A stretch of DNA of 64,000 nt, taken from Pedobacter miscanthi (GTDB taxonomy: Bacteria > Bacteroidota > Bacteroidia > Sphingobacteriales > Sphingobacteriaceae). The notes under the pieces are model-generated. The model searched no databases and was not told where the DNA came from. It saw only the letters and a list, made by a program, of their open reading frames with translations. The stretch covers positions 186,001-250,000 of the forward strand of contig NZ_QNQU01000007.1 in the NCBI RefSeq assembly GCF_003315595.1, written 5' to 3'. The translations under genes and the position numbers were made by a program. Shown piece by piece: positions 1-10,200 of the stretch; the first letter of the stretch is position 1, and every line of letters starts with the position of its first letter.

Positions 1-72
1 CGAATATGGAATATTAAATCAGCGGCAAAGATAAAAGAAAGAGATTAGATTATCAGGACAGAAATATTGCAT

Positions 73-318
73 TTAACCATACCTGGCTACAATAGTGATG
101 AGTGCTTCTATCGCCTGATCGCGTTGTTCGAATTCCTGAAATAAAAAGGCAAAAGAACTTTTAACGGTTTCGATATGTATTTCGGGAAAATCTTTGCTCA
201 TGATTCTGTCTTCATGATCGTACTGAACAAGATCTTTGGGTTTTATGGCAATAATGCTCTCGATTTTGATAAAAGTATTTTGTATACGGACGAAGTTTCC
301 GTGCTGGGCTACGGGCAT
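73..318 (-). CDS. Small conserved hypothetical protein (81 aa)
   Basis: I do not recognise this family. The protein opens with alternating beta-type segments (VRIQNTFIKIESIIAI, then IHIETVKSSFAFLF) and ends in an amphipathic helix (QRDQAIEALITIVARYG), which suggests a small single-domain cytosolic alpha/beta protein. No signal peptide, membrane segment or catalytic motif is visible. The ATG at 318 gives the whole open frame. It is monocistronic as far as the window shows. The reality of the gene is inferred from its globular composition and from the lack of any competing frame. Confidence 0.55.
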   Translation of the reverse strand: MPVAQHGNFVRIQNTFIKIESIIAIKPKDLVQYDHEDRIMSKDFPEIHIETVKSSFAFLFQEFEQRDQAIEALITIVARYG

Positions 319-510
319 AATCTACTTTAGTTAGTTTGACCGTACAATATCTTAAAGGAAAGTGTTTAATTAAAACGTAAAACGAAACTGAACAGAAATG
401 AACTCATTTTTGTGTTGACAATTATCATTTTTTAGCTTTTTCCAGATAATTTTGCGGCATTTACGCTGTATTTATCGGCTTTATCAGCAAAAACATGATT
501 TTATTGCTTT

Positions 511-798
511 TTAAAGAAACTTTAACACCAGTTTTTCCCATTCTTCTTCAAGAGTGAATTTGGGCATTTGCACACCTGCTTTATTATACCAATAGCCTGC
601 ATTCCAGATATCACTCTCTTTGCGATGGAGGTAAGCATGAACTTCAGCAGAATCGCGGTCATTTAAATGATCTACCTGTTGATGGGCTTTATTCCAATCG
701 CCTTTTCCATCATACCAAAGTGCTTTTAACTGAACGGAAAAACTGGTGTCGGGTTTTTCGGCGTTAAGGGAATCTTTAAACGCGGTGATATTATCCAT
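511..798 (-). CDS. Conserved hypothetical protein, HAYLHRKE family (95 aa)
   Basis: A small soluble protein of unknown function. It carries a run that I associate with a widespread bacterial hypothetical family: W-GDWNKAHQQ near residues 33-42, HAYLHRKESD near 54-63 and NAGYWYNKAG near 66-75. The clustered His, Trp and Tyr residues suggest a conserved surface or active pocket, but no reaction is known to me. It has no signal peptide and should be cytosolic. The start is the ATG at 798. It stands alone, with a 192-bp gap to the preceding small gene on the same strand. Confidence 0.7.
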   Translation of the reverse strand: MDNITAFKDSLNAEKPDTSFSVQLKALWYDGKGDWNKAHQQVDHLNDRDSAEVHAYLHRKESDIWNAGYWYNKAGVQMPKFTLEEEWEKLVLKFL

Positions 799-839
799 AG
801 TGATGCGAAATTAAACGATTGGGATGGGTATAGCAAGTA

Positions 840-1690
840 GAAAAAGCTTAGCTGAATGGCTTAGATAACATTACAGTTGCAGCTTAAAATAGATTAGAAA
901 AGGTTTTATCTTCTTTTTGACCACCTCAACCACCTTAAAACACCTGAGAAACTTTTAGCGTAAGTATTTGGGGCATGCAACTTATATGCCACTTATATTC
1001 CTTAAATGGTAAATTATAAGTGGTATCTATTAAAATTACAAACGTAAAAACATGAGTTTTTTTTAACCATATAAGACATTTAAGGGCATATAAGACCCAA
1101 ATACGAAGATTTTCGCCGAGAAGAGGGTTTGTTTTGAAACACTGGAAGTGCCTAAGATTAGCTAAACAAATTTCTTTTCATATTCTTCTATATAATCTTT
1201 TTGACCACCTAAGCCACCTTAGAATACCTTAGAAATTTTTAGCGTAAGTATTTGGGGCATACAACTTATATTCCTTAAATGGAAAATTATTATTGGTATT
1301 CTATTAAAATTACAAACGTAAAAACTTGAGGTTTCTTGAACCATATGAGACATTTAAGGGCATATAAGACCCAAATACGAAGATTTGCGCCGAGAAGAGG
1401 ATTTGTTTTGAAACACTGGAAGTGCTTAAGCTTAGCTAAACAAATTTCTTTTCATATTCTTCTATATAATCTTTTTGACCACCTTAGAACACCTTAGAAA
1501 TTTTAAGCGTAAGTATTTGGGGCATGTCACTTATATTCCTTAAATGGTAAATTATAAGTGATATTTATTAAAGTTACAAATGTAAAACAGGAGGTTTTTT
1601 GAACCGTATAAGACATTTAAGGGCATATCAGCTCTAAACTTAAGACTTAAACCAAGGAGATTATCTTTTTTTCTCCGACTCATCCAAATT
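840..1690. repeat. Three-copy intergenic tandem array (units about 265-284 bp)
   Basis: The roughly 1-kb stretch between 799 and 1849 holds no convincing gene. It holds three diverged copies of one unit. The anchor AGCGTAAGTATTTGGGGCAT recurs at about 957, 1241 and 1506 (the last copy is partial). Each copy also has a purine-rich run with CATATAAGACATTTAAGGGC, at about 1067, 1342 and 1605. The CATATAAGACATT core reappears in the larger array near 28.6-29.6 kb, so the two arrays are related. The units contain paired CATATAAG/CTTATAT words that could fold. Confidence 0.8.
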
Positions 1691-1849
1691 GTCCAAATTT
1701 AAGACCTCCTTTACTTGGCCAATCTCTGATGAAGGGAACTTCCCTGTAATGATGATACTTTTATTTTCTATGGCTGTTATACTATTGGATTTTATCGACT
1801 TGAACCGGGAAAGGATTATATCAGGAAAGTTTATTCCGGGTAAATTCTA

Positions 1850-2566
1850 CTATGGTTTAAAATCACTATCGCTTATATCTTCATTGATTTTTAGCTCAAC
1901 AACACTAAGGGTTTGGGATGAATCTTTATCGCCCATTTTGATTTCTGATGCAAAGGTTAAGCCTGATACTTTTTTATAACTAATATATAATGTGGTAGCG
2001 AAGCTGTTTTTTTCTGCATTTTCAACCTTATCAGACCGCTCCAATAATTTACTTTCTTTACCAAAATACAAGAGTTCTACCAAACCATTGTTACGGGTTG
2101 CTTTAATTTTATAACAATCTTTAGCACCCACTTTTTCATCATTCAACAGCTCAAGCTTGAACAATTCTGGTGTGATCCAATCTAGTTCGTTAAAAATATT
2201 TTTCCGGTCAAATTTATCTTTAAATTCTGCCAGGTCGGCTTTTTTTACCTCACCCTTAACCGTTTCAAAAGCATTTTTGCCATCAAACCAATTTTGAAAA
2301 ACAACCCTTCCCTGATATACAATTTTAAAACTGCCTTTATTTGGTAACATTTCTTTTGTGACATAATTCACCTCCCTGCCCTGCGTTTCCGTTTTAAAAT
2401 CAGTGTACAAAGTTTTAATGCTTCGCAGAAAACTTTCACCACCCATTGCTTCTATACTGTTTTTAACTATTGCAATTGCAGCTGGCTTTGTGTTTTCCTG
2501 TGCATGTAAATTAACACTACTAAGCGCAAGTAGTAGTACAGCAAATATTGTTTTTGAAAAGTTCAT
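1850..2566 (-). CDS. Secreted LolA-like / outer-membrane lipoprotein-sorting-type protein (238 aa)
   Basis: A Sec signal peptide is clear (basic start, hydrophobic run, cleavage near HAQ at residue 22), so the mature protein is periplasmic. The body has the alternating-strand pattern of the LolA/LolB half-barrel fold, with typical phrases such as NYVTKEMLPNKGSFKIVYQ, WFDGKNAFE and DCYKIKAT. Members of this fold carry lipids or lipoproteins in the periplasm. The family is inferred from pattern; there is no catalytic signature. The neighbouring DUF805 gene lies 46 bp upstream on the same strand, so the two may be co-transcribed. Confidence 0.65.
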   Translation of the reverse strand: MNFSKTIFAVLLLALSSVNLHAQENTKPAAIAIVKNSIEAMGGESFLRSIKTLYTDFKTETQGREVNYVTKEMLPNKGSFKIVYQGRVVFQNWFDGKNAFETVKGEVKKADLAEFKDKFDRKNIFNELDWITPELFKLELLNDEKVGAKDCYKIKATRNNGLVELLYFGKESKLLERSDKVENAEKNSFATTLYISYKKVSGLTFASEIKMGDKDSSQTLSVVELKINEDISDSDFKP

Positions 2567-2612
2567 AATTTTTAGTGTTTGATCATTTTAAAATTTAATT
2601 CTAAACCAAAAT

Positions 2613-3032
2613 CTATTGGTTTTGGTCAACTTTAACCTCCTGCCCTTGCAGATCTGTTTGGTGACCGTTAAGATCTATCATTTTACCGGTTTTAACATCG
2701 TAGCCAAATTCGTCATAACTTTCATTGCCCTCACCTTTGGGGTTATCGCCATATTCATTCGGGCCATAATCGCCTGAGGCAAATAACATAGCAAAACCAT
2801 AAAAAGGAACTAACTGCCACCAACCTGATTTACCCAGATCGTGGCAACGTTTGGCGCCCTGTGAAATCATGAGGTAGGCTGGTAAAAGTATGACGATATT
2901 GATCCATGCACCAAAAGTTCCATTCTCCTCCAGTACTATTACAAAAAAATAAATAATTAAATAAGCGATTTGTGTTAGGGCATATTCGGTACGGCGGATC
3001 CTGCCGTAGAACGAAAAAGGGTCTTTAAACAT
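2613..3032 (-). CDS. DUF805 family inner-membrane protein (139 aa)
   Basis: The N-terminal half fits the DUF805 pattern: FYGRIRRTEYALTQIAYLI at residues 8-26, then several hydrophobic helices and the typical GAKRCHDLGKSGWWQLVPF near residues 59-77. DUF805 proteins are small integral membrane proteins of unknown biochemical role. The last 50 or so residues are hydrophilic and rich in Asp, Gly and Gln, and are probably a cytosolic tail longer than in a minimal DUF805 protein. It lies just upstream of the LolA-like gene on the same strand. Confidence 0.85.
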   Translation of the reverse strand: MFKDPFSFYGRIRRTEYALTQIAYLIIYFFVIVLEENGTFGAWINIVILLPAYLMISQGAKRCHDLGKSGWWQLVPFYGFAMLFASGDYGPNEYGDNPKGEGNESYDEFGYDVKTGKMIDLNGHQTDLQGQEVKVDQNQ

Positions 3033-3168
3033 TGGAGCGTTGTTGATTGGTTATTTGTTTAATTTGCGATGAAAATAATGATAATTTTTCATTTAGAACA
3101 GTTATTTACTTTGAAAGCTTCTCACCATAAGTGGCGCCAGATCAAAGTAAAAATGGCAAAACTGTCTG

Positions 3169-4068
3169 TTATTCTTTGGGATTTAAACTGTGGCTCTCCC
3201 TATAATGCCCGATAAACCACGCCAAAGCCGGGTTTTGGTTGGATTTTTTATAGGCCAGCACCACTTCTGTATTCACGGGAATATCATCAAGTTCAACAAA
3301 AGACACCTTTAATTGTGCATATTGCTTTTTTAAGGAAGATGGTAAAATAGATACGCCCAATCCGGCCTCAACCAGTTGCAATATAGAATGTACATTATTG
3401 GCCTCGTGGGTAATATCGGGTGTAAAACCCATTCTTTTACAGATTTCGACCAGTTTCTGGTTATAATGTGGGGCGAAATCCTTATTAAAAAAAATAAAAG
3501 GGCTGTTTTTTAAAAAATCGGCAAAAGCTTCTTTGTTCTCAAATTGCTGTCCGGTTAGCGGAATAACCACCACAAAAGGATCAAAAAACAACGATTCTAC
3601 CATTAATTTTTCGGATAGTACAGGTGCCCGTAAAATACCTGCATCAAGCCTCCCTTCTTCCAGTTCTTTGATCTGTGTAAGTGTAGGTACCTCGAACAAA
3701 CTGGTTTTCAGATAAGGGAATTCTATCTGCATGGATTTTAAAATTTCGGCCAGATGCGACTGGTATACGGAACTGATGTAACCAATCTTCAATTCGCCGC
3801 TCACACCGTTGTGTATTTTACTTACAATTTCCTTACTTTCTTCGAGCCTGGCAAACAGGGCATCAACTTCGGCCTTAAAGTATTTTCCTGCGTTGGTTAA
3901 GCTTACTTGTTTGTTACTCCGCAGAAATAACTGTACACCAAGTTCATCTTCCAGTTCTTTAATCTGCCTGCTTAAAGGTGGTTGAGAAATAAAAAGTTTG
4001 GCTGCCGCTTTTGTAAAGTGAAGCTCTTCTGCAACGGTTTTAAAATATAAAAGATGCCTTAGTTCCAT
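3169..4068 (-). CDS. LysR-family transcriptional regulator (299 aa)
   Basis: A complete LysR-type regulator of usual length. Residues 1-60 are the winged helix-turn-helix (MELRHLLYFKTVAEELHFTK at the start, then SQPPLSRQIKELEDELG). Residues 90-295 are the periplasmic-binding-protein-like effector domain (GELKIGYISSVYQ; AGLGVSILPSS). It is transcribed away from a SAM methyltransferase with only 92 bp between them. LysR proteins usually act on such divergent neighbours and on their own promoter. A perfect T-N11-A dyad at 4109-4123 supports this. The effector cannot be read from sequence. Confidence 0.93.
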   Translation of the reverse strand: MELRHLLYFKTVAEELHFTKAAAKLFISQPPLSRQIKELEDELGVQLFLRSNKQVSLTNAGKYFKAEVDALFARLEESKEIVSKIHNGVSGELKIGYISSVYQSHLAEILKSMQIEFPYLKTSLFEVPTLTQIKELEEGRLDAGILRAPVLSEKLMVESLFFDPFVVVIPLTGQQFENKEAFADFLKNSPFIFFNKDFAPHYNQKLVEICKRMGFTPDITHEANNVHSILQLVEAGLGVSILPSSLKKQYAQLKVSFVELDDIPVNTEVVLAYKKSNQNPALAWFIGHYRESHSLNPKE

Positions 4069-4108
4069 AATTACAATACTTAATAGGTATCAATTTATGC
4101 AAAAAATG

Positions 4109-4123
4109 ATATTTTACAAATAT
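4109..4123. promoter_or_regulatory. Putative LysR-type operator (T-N11-A dyad)
   Basis: The 92-bp divergent gap contains ATATTTTACAAATAT, a perfect interrupted palindrome (ATATTT-TAC-AAATAT) with the T-N11-A layout of LysR-type sites. It lies 37 bp before the methyltransferase start and 40 bp before the LysR start, a typical place for a shared regulatory site. Binding is inferred. Confidence 0.5.
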
Positions 4124-4160
4124 GACCAACAGCCTTAACTTTATCAAAAAAAAATAAAAT

Positions 4161-4883
4161 ATGGATACAGATTATTCGCATAAAGCAACGAATGAAGAAA
4201 TTAAAACCAGGTTCGATAATGATGTAGAACGTTTCTCCAATCTGGAAAGCGGTCAGCAGACCACTATTGATGCGCCCTTAACGATGGAACTTTGTACCTG
4301 TGCGGCAAAATACGTTAATCCAAATGCCAAAGAATTGTTGGATATTGGTTGTGGTGCGGGCAATTATACGTTAAAAATGTTAAGCAAGATTCCAAATCTT
4401 AACTGCACGTTAAATGATTTAAGTTTACCAATGCTCGAACGTGCGAAAGAAAGGGTATCAGCACAAACTACCGGAAAAATAACGGTGATACAAGATGACA
4501 TGCGCAACCTTAACCTGCCCGACAATCATTTCGATATAATACTTGCAGCAGCAACATTCCATCATTTACGCACAGATGCGGATTGGGAACTGGTTTTCAC
4601 CAATGTTTATAAGGCTTTAAAACCAGGTGGCAGCATCTGGATTTCGGATCTAATCGCACATGATTCGCCTTTGATTGATCAGCTTTTTCAAAAACATTAT
4701 GGCAAATACCTGGAAACCCTTGGCGGACCTGAATACAGGCAAAAGGTATTCGATTACATTGCCTACGAAGATACACCGCGTTCGTTAAACTATCAGCTTG
4801 CCTTGCTGCAAAAAGTAGGATTTAAGGTAACTGAGATTCTGCATAAAAACTCATATTTCGCCGCATTTGGAGGGATAAAATAG
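4161..4883 (+). CDS. Class I SAM-dependent methyltransferase (240 aa)
   Basis: Motif I (LLDIGCGAGNYT, residues 59-70) binds S-adenosylmethionine. It is followed by an acidic strand end (LNDLS), VIQDDMRNLNLPDNHFDII and AAATFHHL, the usual order of a Rossmann-type methyltransferase domain. The phrase KALKPGGSIWISDL is typical of the family. The substrate is unknown; this group includes enzymes acting on small molecules, quinones and lipids. No signal peptide. It is divergent from a LysR gene, so its expression is probably LysR-controlled. The ATG at 4161 follows an A-rich leader. Confidence 0.9.
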   Translation: MDTDYSHKATNEEIKTRFDNDVERFSNLESGQQTTIDAPLTMELCTCAAKYVNPNAKELLDIGCGAGNYTLKMLSKIPNLNCTLNDLSLPMLERAKERVSAQTTGKITVIQDDMRNLNLPDNHFDIILAAATFHHLRTDADWELVFTNVYKALKPGGSIWISDLIAHDSPLIDQLFQKHYGKYLETLGGPEYRQKVFDYIAYEDTPRSLNYQLALLQKVGFKVTEILHKNSYFAAFGGIK

Positions 4884-4925
4884 CGTTATCATGAGCGATC
4901 GTAATTGGTAACTAGGCTTCCCTCA

Positions 4926-5044
4926 TACCGTCATTTCGAGCGTAGCGTAGCGCAGTCGAGAAATCTGTCTATGCAGATCTTTCCGTTCCGCTACCGATAT
5001 AAAATGGTTACAGGTCGCGTTTCAGTCGAGGTGACGATCTTTTT
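4926..5044. repeat. Dispersed palindromic repeat, family A (single copy)
   Basis: This short intergenic element starts with CGTCATTTCGAGCG and ends with a TCGAGGTGACG-type arm, with internal ATCTGTC/AGATCT arms. The same family occurs at 10606-11230, 15735-15838 and 18680-18770. Nothing else is visible between 4884 and 5189 apart from the leader of the cold-shock-like gene. Confidence 0.75.
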
Positions 5045-5189
5045 TATGAGTATTTTTTCTTTAATCTTCTGACTGATGATGAACTAATCATGAAGAAAAT
5101 TTAAACTAACGACAAACTATTGTTTTAATGTAACAAACCTGTTATATTCACATAACTATTTATTCATTCATACATCAACCAAACCAGTT

Positions 5190-5429
5190 ATGAGAAAAGG
5201 TATTGTAACACATATAGATCCGGTTTTTAGAAAAGGCTTTATTGAAGATGATAACGGACAGGACATTTTTTTTGATCTGGATCTAATGCAGAGCGACATT
5301 AAGGTCGGAGATGCTGTAAAATTCCAGATCATCCTTGGGCCAAATGGCCTGGTTGCTTCAGATGTGCAGCTCATCCTCCAAAATGCAGAAATGAACTTTA
5401 CTGCCGATTTAACAATAGCAAAATGTTAA
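5190..5429 (+). CDS. Cold-shock-domain-like nucleic-acid-binding protein (79 aa)
   Basis: The sequence follows the cold-shock domain layout: a first strand (MRKGIVTHIDPVFRKGFIED), DIFFDLDLM replacing the second RNA-binding motif, then VGDAVKFQIILGPNGLVASDV. The fold binds single-stranded RNA or DNA. It departs from standard CspA in that the first aromatic motif (KGFGFI) is shortened to KGFI, and the C-terminus carries an extra tail of about 15 residues. It is probably a divergent Bacteroidota cold-shock-like protein. It converges on SusD1 and shares a hairpin terminator with it. Confidence 0.75.
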   Translation: MRKGIVTHIDPVFRKGFIEDDNGQDIFFDLDLMQSDIKVGDAVKFQIILGPNGLVASDVQLILQNAEMNFTADLTIAKC

Positions 5430-5437
5430 ATGCAAAA

Positions 5438-5466
5438 AACAGTAGCAAGCTTTGCTTACTACTGTT
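5438..5466. terminator. Bidirectional hairpin terminator between csp-like gene and SusD1
   Basis: AACAGTAG/CTACTGTT arms plus an inner AAGC/GCTT stem close a TTT loop with one internal mismatch. An A-run precedes it and T-rich sequence follows it, so it can serve both converging genes. Confidence 0.7.
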
Positions 5467-5510
5467 CTTAAATTAATTTTTATTTTTTAGATCAGTTAAG
5501 AAGCCGGGGA

Positions 5511-7271
5511 TTAATATCCCTGGTTCTGCTTAATCGATTTGGTTACATCAAGCGTAGCCTGCGGAATCGGGAAGATTCTTCTGAAAGGTTGTGTAGTTGG
5601 TTTAGCGCTGAAAGGTAACTCAAATTTCCCAAAACGGATCATCTGCGGTCTCCTCAAAAGTTCCCAATAGGTTTCGAAAGCAATTTCCTTATAAAGTGTA
5701 GCTTCGTTTAGTGAGGTAATCGGCAAACCCGCTGTGCTGTTATAATAGGCCTCACGTTTTCTTGAAGTACGCAGCCTATTAATATCGGCCATGGCCTCAG
5801 CTATCATACCTTTACGGAAATAAGCCTCCGCACGCATGGTGTAAATTGCACCCAAACGTATCAACGGAATATCCACATTACTTGTACCGTTATCCAGCTC
5901 GGGGTCGAACTCGTATTTAAAACAACGTGCACCACGGTTGATCTCGTTCTGTGCAAATACGGCCTGCGTTGGGTTCGAGAAGTTCAGTTCAGGTGTAAAA
6001 TCCATTTTTGTAGAGGTGCTTTTTTCCATCACCAGTTCCGACACCTTAATCCTGCCATCTGTGGTCATTTCAAAACCACCCTGAGGGGTTAGCTTAGGGC
6101 CGTACTGCTGGCCAACCATAATCCCCCTGTTGAAGTGGAACCATGGCAGGTTGCTGCTCTTCGGTACTATATCAGTTGCCGGTACACTACCCGGACCATC
6201 GTTTGTAAACCAGGTACCATCGGCATACTGGTATTTCTGCGAAAACCGAGGATCATCATGATTGCCATCCCAAGAGGCATAAAACTGCGGACTTATACAA
6301 GCCGCATTGGTACCCCTGTTGGCTGGTGAAGGCTTCTGGTTACGCTCTACGCATACATAGGCAAAGGAGTTTGAGCCATTACGCAGGTAATCAATTTTCT
6401 GTACCACCACAAAAATCAGCTCCTTACCTCCGGAATTTTTAATCGCAAAGTTGTCGAAATAATTACTTAATAAGTTGAACTTGCCTGAGTTGATCAATAA
6501 TGAAGTATAACTGATTACCTTGTCCATGTCCGTTTCGGCTGAGTTCACCGATTTTTCATTGAAGTTGAAGGTGGCTGCATAACGGTCTTTAAAAACCGCA
6601 CGGTTAAGGTACATGTTAGCCAGTAAGCCATAAGCGGCCTCTTTGGTAAACCTGCCATTGTGGGTCGATTGTTCGCCCAGTGGTGCAAGATCGGGAATCA
6701 ATGCCTCTACCTGTACAATCAGCTCATCAATGCCCGCAGCACCCTGTTTCATCTCTAAAGGGGCTTTCTCATCCATCGGATCACGATAAGGTGCCTGACC
6801 GAAAAGGTCGAGCGTGGTATAGGTATAAAAAGCCAATAGTCCTTTTGCTTCGGCAAGGAAAAGAGTTTTCTGCGGGATGCTGCTATTGGTTACTTCTTTT
6901 ATAGCCGTTAACGAACGGGTAATACCGTTGGTAAGCATGTTCCAGTTGTCGGTAACAATGGGGTTGTTAGGCGCCCAGGTAAACTCATGCATCGAACGCC
7001 ATTTACCACCATCGCCCCAGTCGCTGCCCCGTGTGGCCAGTATTGCTTCATCTGTTGTATATTCCTGCAGCGAAAAAACCGCCCCGTGATCTACAAAAGT
7101 ACCTTCACCCAAACGGCTGTAAGCAGCCGCCAGTGCACCGGCAGGATTGGAGGCACTGCTGCCGAGCACCTCATCAAGCACTTTCTCATCAAGTTTGGTA
7201 CAGCCCGCAAAAATAAGGCCTGTAGCCAGCAGCATCATGATTTTTATCTTCGTCATGTGATATCTTTTCAT
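5511..7271 (-). CDS. SusD/RagB-family outer-membrane glycan-binding lipoprotein (SusD1, 586 aa)
   Basis: A lipoprotein signal with a lipobox ending at Cys24 (GLIFAGC) directs it to the outer membrane. The body has the SusD pattern: TPR-like helices, then a C-terminal segment with RLGAIYTMRAEAYFRKG, EIAFETYWELLRRPQMIRFGKF and the final IPQATLDVTKSIKQNQGY. SusD proteins cap their SusC transporter and bind the oligosaccharide. A second ATG at residue 6 (7256) is an equally plausible start. It begins 7 bp after SusC1 and forms a two-gene operon with it. The ligand is inferred, from the locus, to be a glycosaminoglycan-type oligosaccharide. Confidence 0.93.
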   Translation of the reverse strand: MKRYHMTKIKIMMLLATGLIFAGCTKLDEKVLDEVLGSSASNPAGALAAAYSRLGEGTFVDHGAVFSLQEYTTDEAILATRGSDWGDGGKWRSMHEFTWAPNNPIVTDNWNMLTNGITRSLTAIKEVTNSSIPQKTLFLAEAKGLLAFYTYTTLDLFGQAPYRDPMDEKAPLEMKQGAAGIDELIVQVEALIPDLAPLGEQSTHNGRFTKEAAYGLLANMYLNRAVFKDRYAATFNFNEKSVNSAETDMDKVISYTSLLINSGKFNLLSNYFDNFAIKNSGGKELIFVVVQKIDYLRNGSNSFAYVCVERNQKPSPANRGTNAACISPQFYASWDGNHDDPRFSQKYQYADGTWFTNDGPGSVPATDIVPKSSNLPWFHFNRGIMVGQQYGPKLTPQGGFEMTTDGRIKVSELVMEKSTSTKMDFTPELNFSNPTQAVFAQNEINRGARCFKYEFDPELDNGTSNVDIPLIRLGAIYTMRAEAYFRKGMIAEAMADINRLRTSRKREAYYNSTAGLPITSLNEATLYKEIAFETYWELLRRPQMIRFGKFELPFSAKPTTQPFRRIFPIPQATLDVTKSIKQNQGY

Positions 7272-7278
7272 CTGTTTG

Positions 7279-10200
7279 TTATAATTTTAAAGTAGCACCA
7301 AAAATGATTGTTCTCGCAGTTGGGTAACTGGTATAATCGATACCCAGAGATTGGTTACCGTTCACTGCCTTAGGGCTGTTGATCAACGGATCGTAACCGC
7401 TGTAATTGGTGATGGTGAACAGGTTTTGCCCCGTAACATAAATGCCAAGCCCCTGTAACCAGCTCAATTGTTTAACCTTGATATTGTAACCTAAACGCAC
7501 GGAATTTAACCTGATGAAATCAGATTTCTCCAGGTACAATGATGATAATTGCGGCGGGTTGGCGGGGTTGGCGCCCATATCGAAATAATGCCTCGATACA
7601 TTTCTGTCTGAAGCGAGGTTATTGATGTTCAATGCATTTAAACCGGTATTGTTCACCAGGTAAGCACCCGTTTGTCCGATAAAAGAAAATGAGAAATCGA
7701 AATTCCCGTAACTCATCTGGCTGTTCAATCCGTAAGTAAAAGTTGGAATGGCGCCCTGGAAGATTACTTTATCATTATTGTCGATCACCCCGTCGCCGTT
7801 CACATCCCTGAAGATGTTGTTGCCCTTGCTGTCGAAACCGATGTGTTCCAGCATGTAGAAAGATCCGGCGGCATAACCATTTCTGTAGATGTTAGCCGTT
7901 ACGCCCGAAAGGCCAGGACCAGAAATAGTACCCGAAGTGATTTCCGAAATTGGAAGGTCTTTTACCTTATTGTTCAACGTGGCACCGTTCACATCAACGC
8001 TCCAGTTGAATTTACTGTTGCTGATTAGTTTTGAGCCGAGCATAAACTCAAGACCTTTGTTCACAATCTTACCACCGTAGTTTCCGTCGAGGTTTACCCA
8101 GATATCAGGCGTAGGGCTCAGCACAGGTGATGGAATGTTGAGGATGGCATCGGTAGTGGTTTTGTTGAAATAATCAAGTGTACCATAAAGTTTGCCTTTG
8201 AAAAGTTCGAAATCCAAACCTACGTTATACTGGGTAACCACCTCCCATTTAAGGTCAGGATTTGCCGTTCGGGTAACATTGATACCGTTTACCAGGGCAA
8301 GGTCGTTGTTAAGGTAGTAACCCTGGTTAGGCGAAAGTGCATAACTGGCCTGGGTAAGCTTGTTCTGTACCTCCTGGTTACCTGTTTGGCCCCAGCTTGC
8401 CCTTAATTTCAGTTCGTTAAACACAGGGATTTGCTTTAGAAAATCTTCCTGCGCGATGTTCCAGCCCAGTGCAAAAGAAGGGAAGTAACCATATTTGTTG
8501 TTGGCACCAAAACGGGTAGAACCATCGGCACGTACCGATGCTGTTAACATGTATTTATTATCATAGGCATAGTTTACCCTCGAGAAATACGACTGCAGCT
8601 CATTGATCTGCGCAAAACCTGATACCCCATTTTGTGTACCCGCATATCCCGGATTGTTCTCAGGCAGGATGCCTGTACTCTTAGGCGCTATGCCACTAAG
8701 ACTGAAACCTGTTCCGCTTCTTTCGAATTTCTGGTAAGAAAAACCTGCAATCGCCTCGATTTTGTGTTTACCGGTAAGCAGGCTGTAGTTCAGGTAATGC
8801 TCCATCAAAGTACTCTTCGAATCGAGGTTGGTTTGTACATATCTTCCCGTCGGGTTCAGGTCTGTAATGTTGGGGAAGATAGTGGTGTTACGCTCACCTA
8901 CAGAACGATCGAGACCTAAATTGAATTTATATTCCAGGCCTTTAACAATCCTGAAGGATACATCCATGTTGCCCAGTACTCTTAAAGTGCGGGTACGGTC
9001 GCGGTAAATATCCAGCAGATAAGCAGGGTTATAGTGCGCATTAGCGTTGAAGTTGGTAAAATTCCCGTTATTGTCGTAAACTGAACGGGTTGGGTTCGAC
9101 ATTAATGCCTGGATAATTAGCTGACCGTTAGATCCACCATCATCGCTGGTGGGCACACCATCGTCGCGGGTTTCGCTACCGGTTAGGTTGATCCCGATCT
9201 TTAAGCGTTTATCATCCAGAAAAGATTCGTTGGCGTTAATCCTGGCCGAGGTACGTTTAAACTCACTGTTCTTTACAATACCCTCCTGGTCCATTTGTGC
9301 CGCCGAAACATAATAGTTACCGGTATTGGTGGCTTTAGAGAAGGATACCGAGTTGTTTAACGTTTTGGCCTGGCGGTAGATTACATCCTGCCAGTCGGTA
9401 TTGCCACCGTGATCGAAAGATTTGTCTTTGATTGCCGCACGATACTCATCTGCATTTAACAGGTCGAGTTTGTGTGCAACATTTGAAAGGCCCAGATAAG
9501 AATCGTAGGTAAAACTACCTGCGCCTGTTTTGCCCTTTTTAGTGGTTACAATTACCACACCATTCGATCCACGCGCACCGTAAATGGCTGCTGCAGAGGC
9601 ATCTTTGAGTACAGTAATCGACTCGATATCGCTGGTATTCAGAAAGTTTAAAGGATTTTTAGCTTTTGATGATCCAAAACCCACGTTGGAGCCGCCCGGG
9701 CTTACATCGTCGTTGGTTAAAGGCACCCCATCAACCACGAAAAGCGGTGTACTGCCGCTACGGATAGAACCTGTACCGCGAATGGTTACATCCACACCGC
9801 CACCAGGTTCGCCACTGCTGGCCACCACCCTTACACCGGCGATTTTACCTTGTAACAGGTTATCGGCAGAAGTTACAATGCCCTGCCTGAAACTGGATGC
9901 ATCAAGCTGGGTAACCGCTCCGGTTACATCTTTTTTAGCCTGTTTACCATAGCCCACCACCATTACCTCATCCATCATGGAAGCATCTGGATCGAGCTTG
10001 ATGTTGATTACATCGGCATTAACCGCCACAATTTTGGTTTTGTAACCGATAAAGGAAACCTCAAGGGTTTTGCCCTTAACGTTGTTCAGTTTGAACGCAC
10101 CCTTGGCATCGGTAGAAACAGCGTTAGTGGTGTTCTGTTCCTTTACAGTGGCACCGCTTAAAGGCAGGTCTGTTTCGTCGGTAATCCGCCCCGTAACAGT

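Noticed and set aside
1689..1979. 96-codon TTG-started frame on the plus strand
   Set aside because: Half of it lies antisense to the 3' end of the LolA-like gene, it has a weak start, and its only feature is one hydrophobic run. I consider it a chance frame.
9584..9952. 122-codon frame antisense to SusC1
   Set aside because: It overlaps the plug domain of SusC1 entirely and has no independent support.
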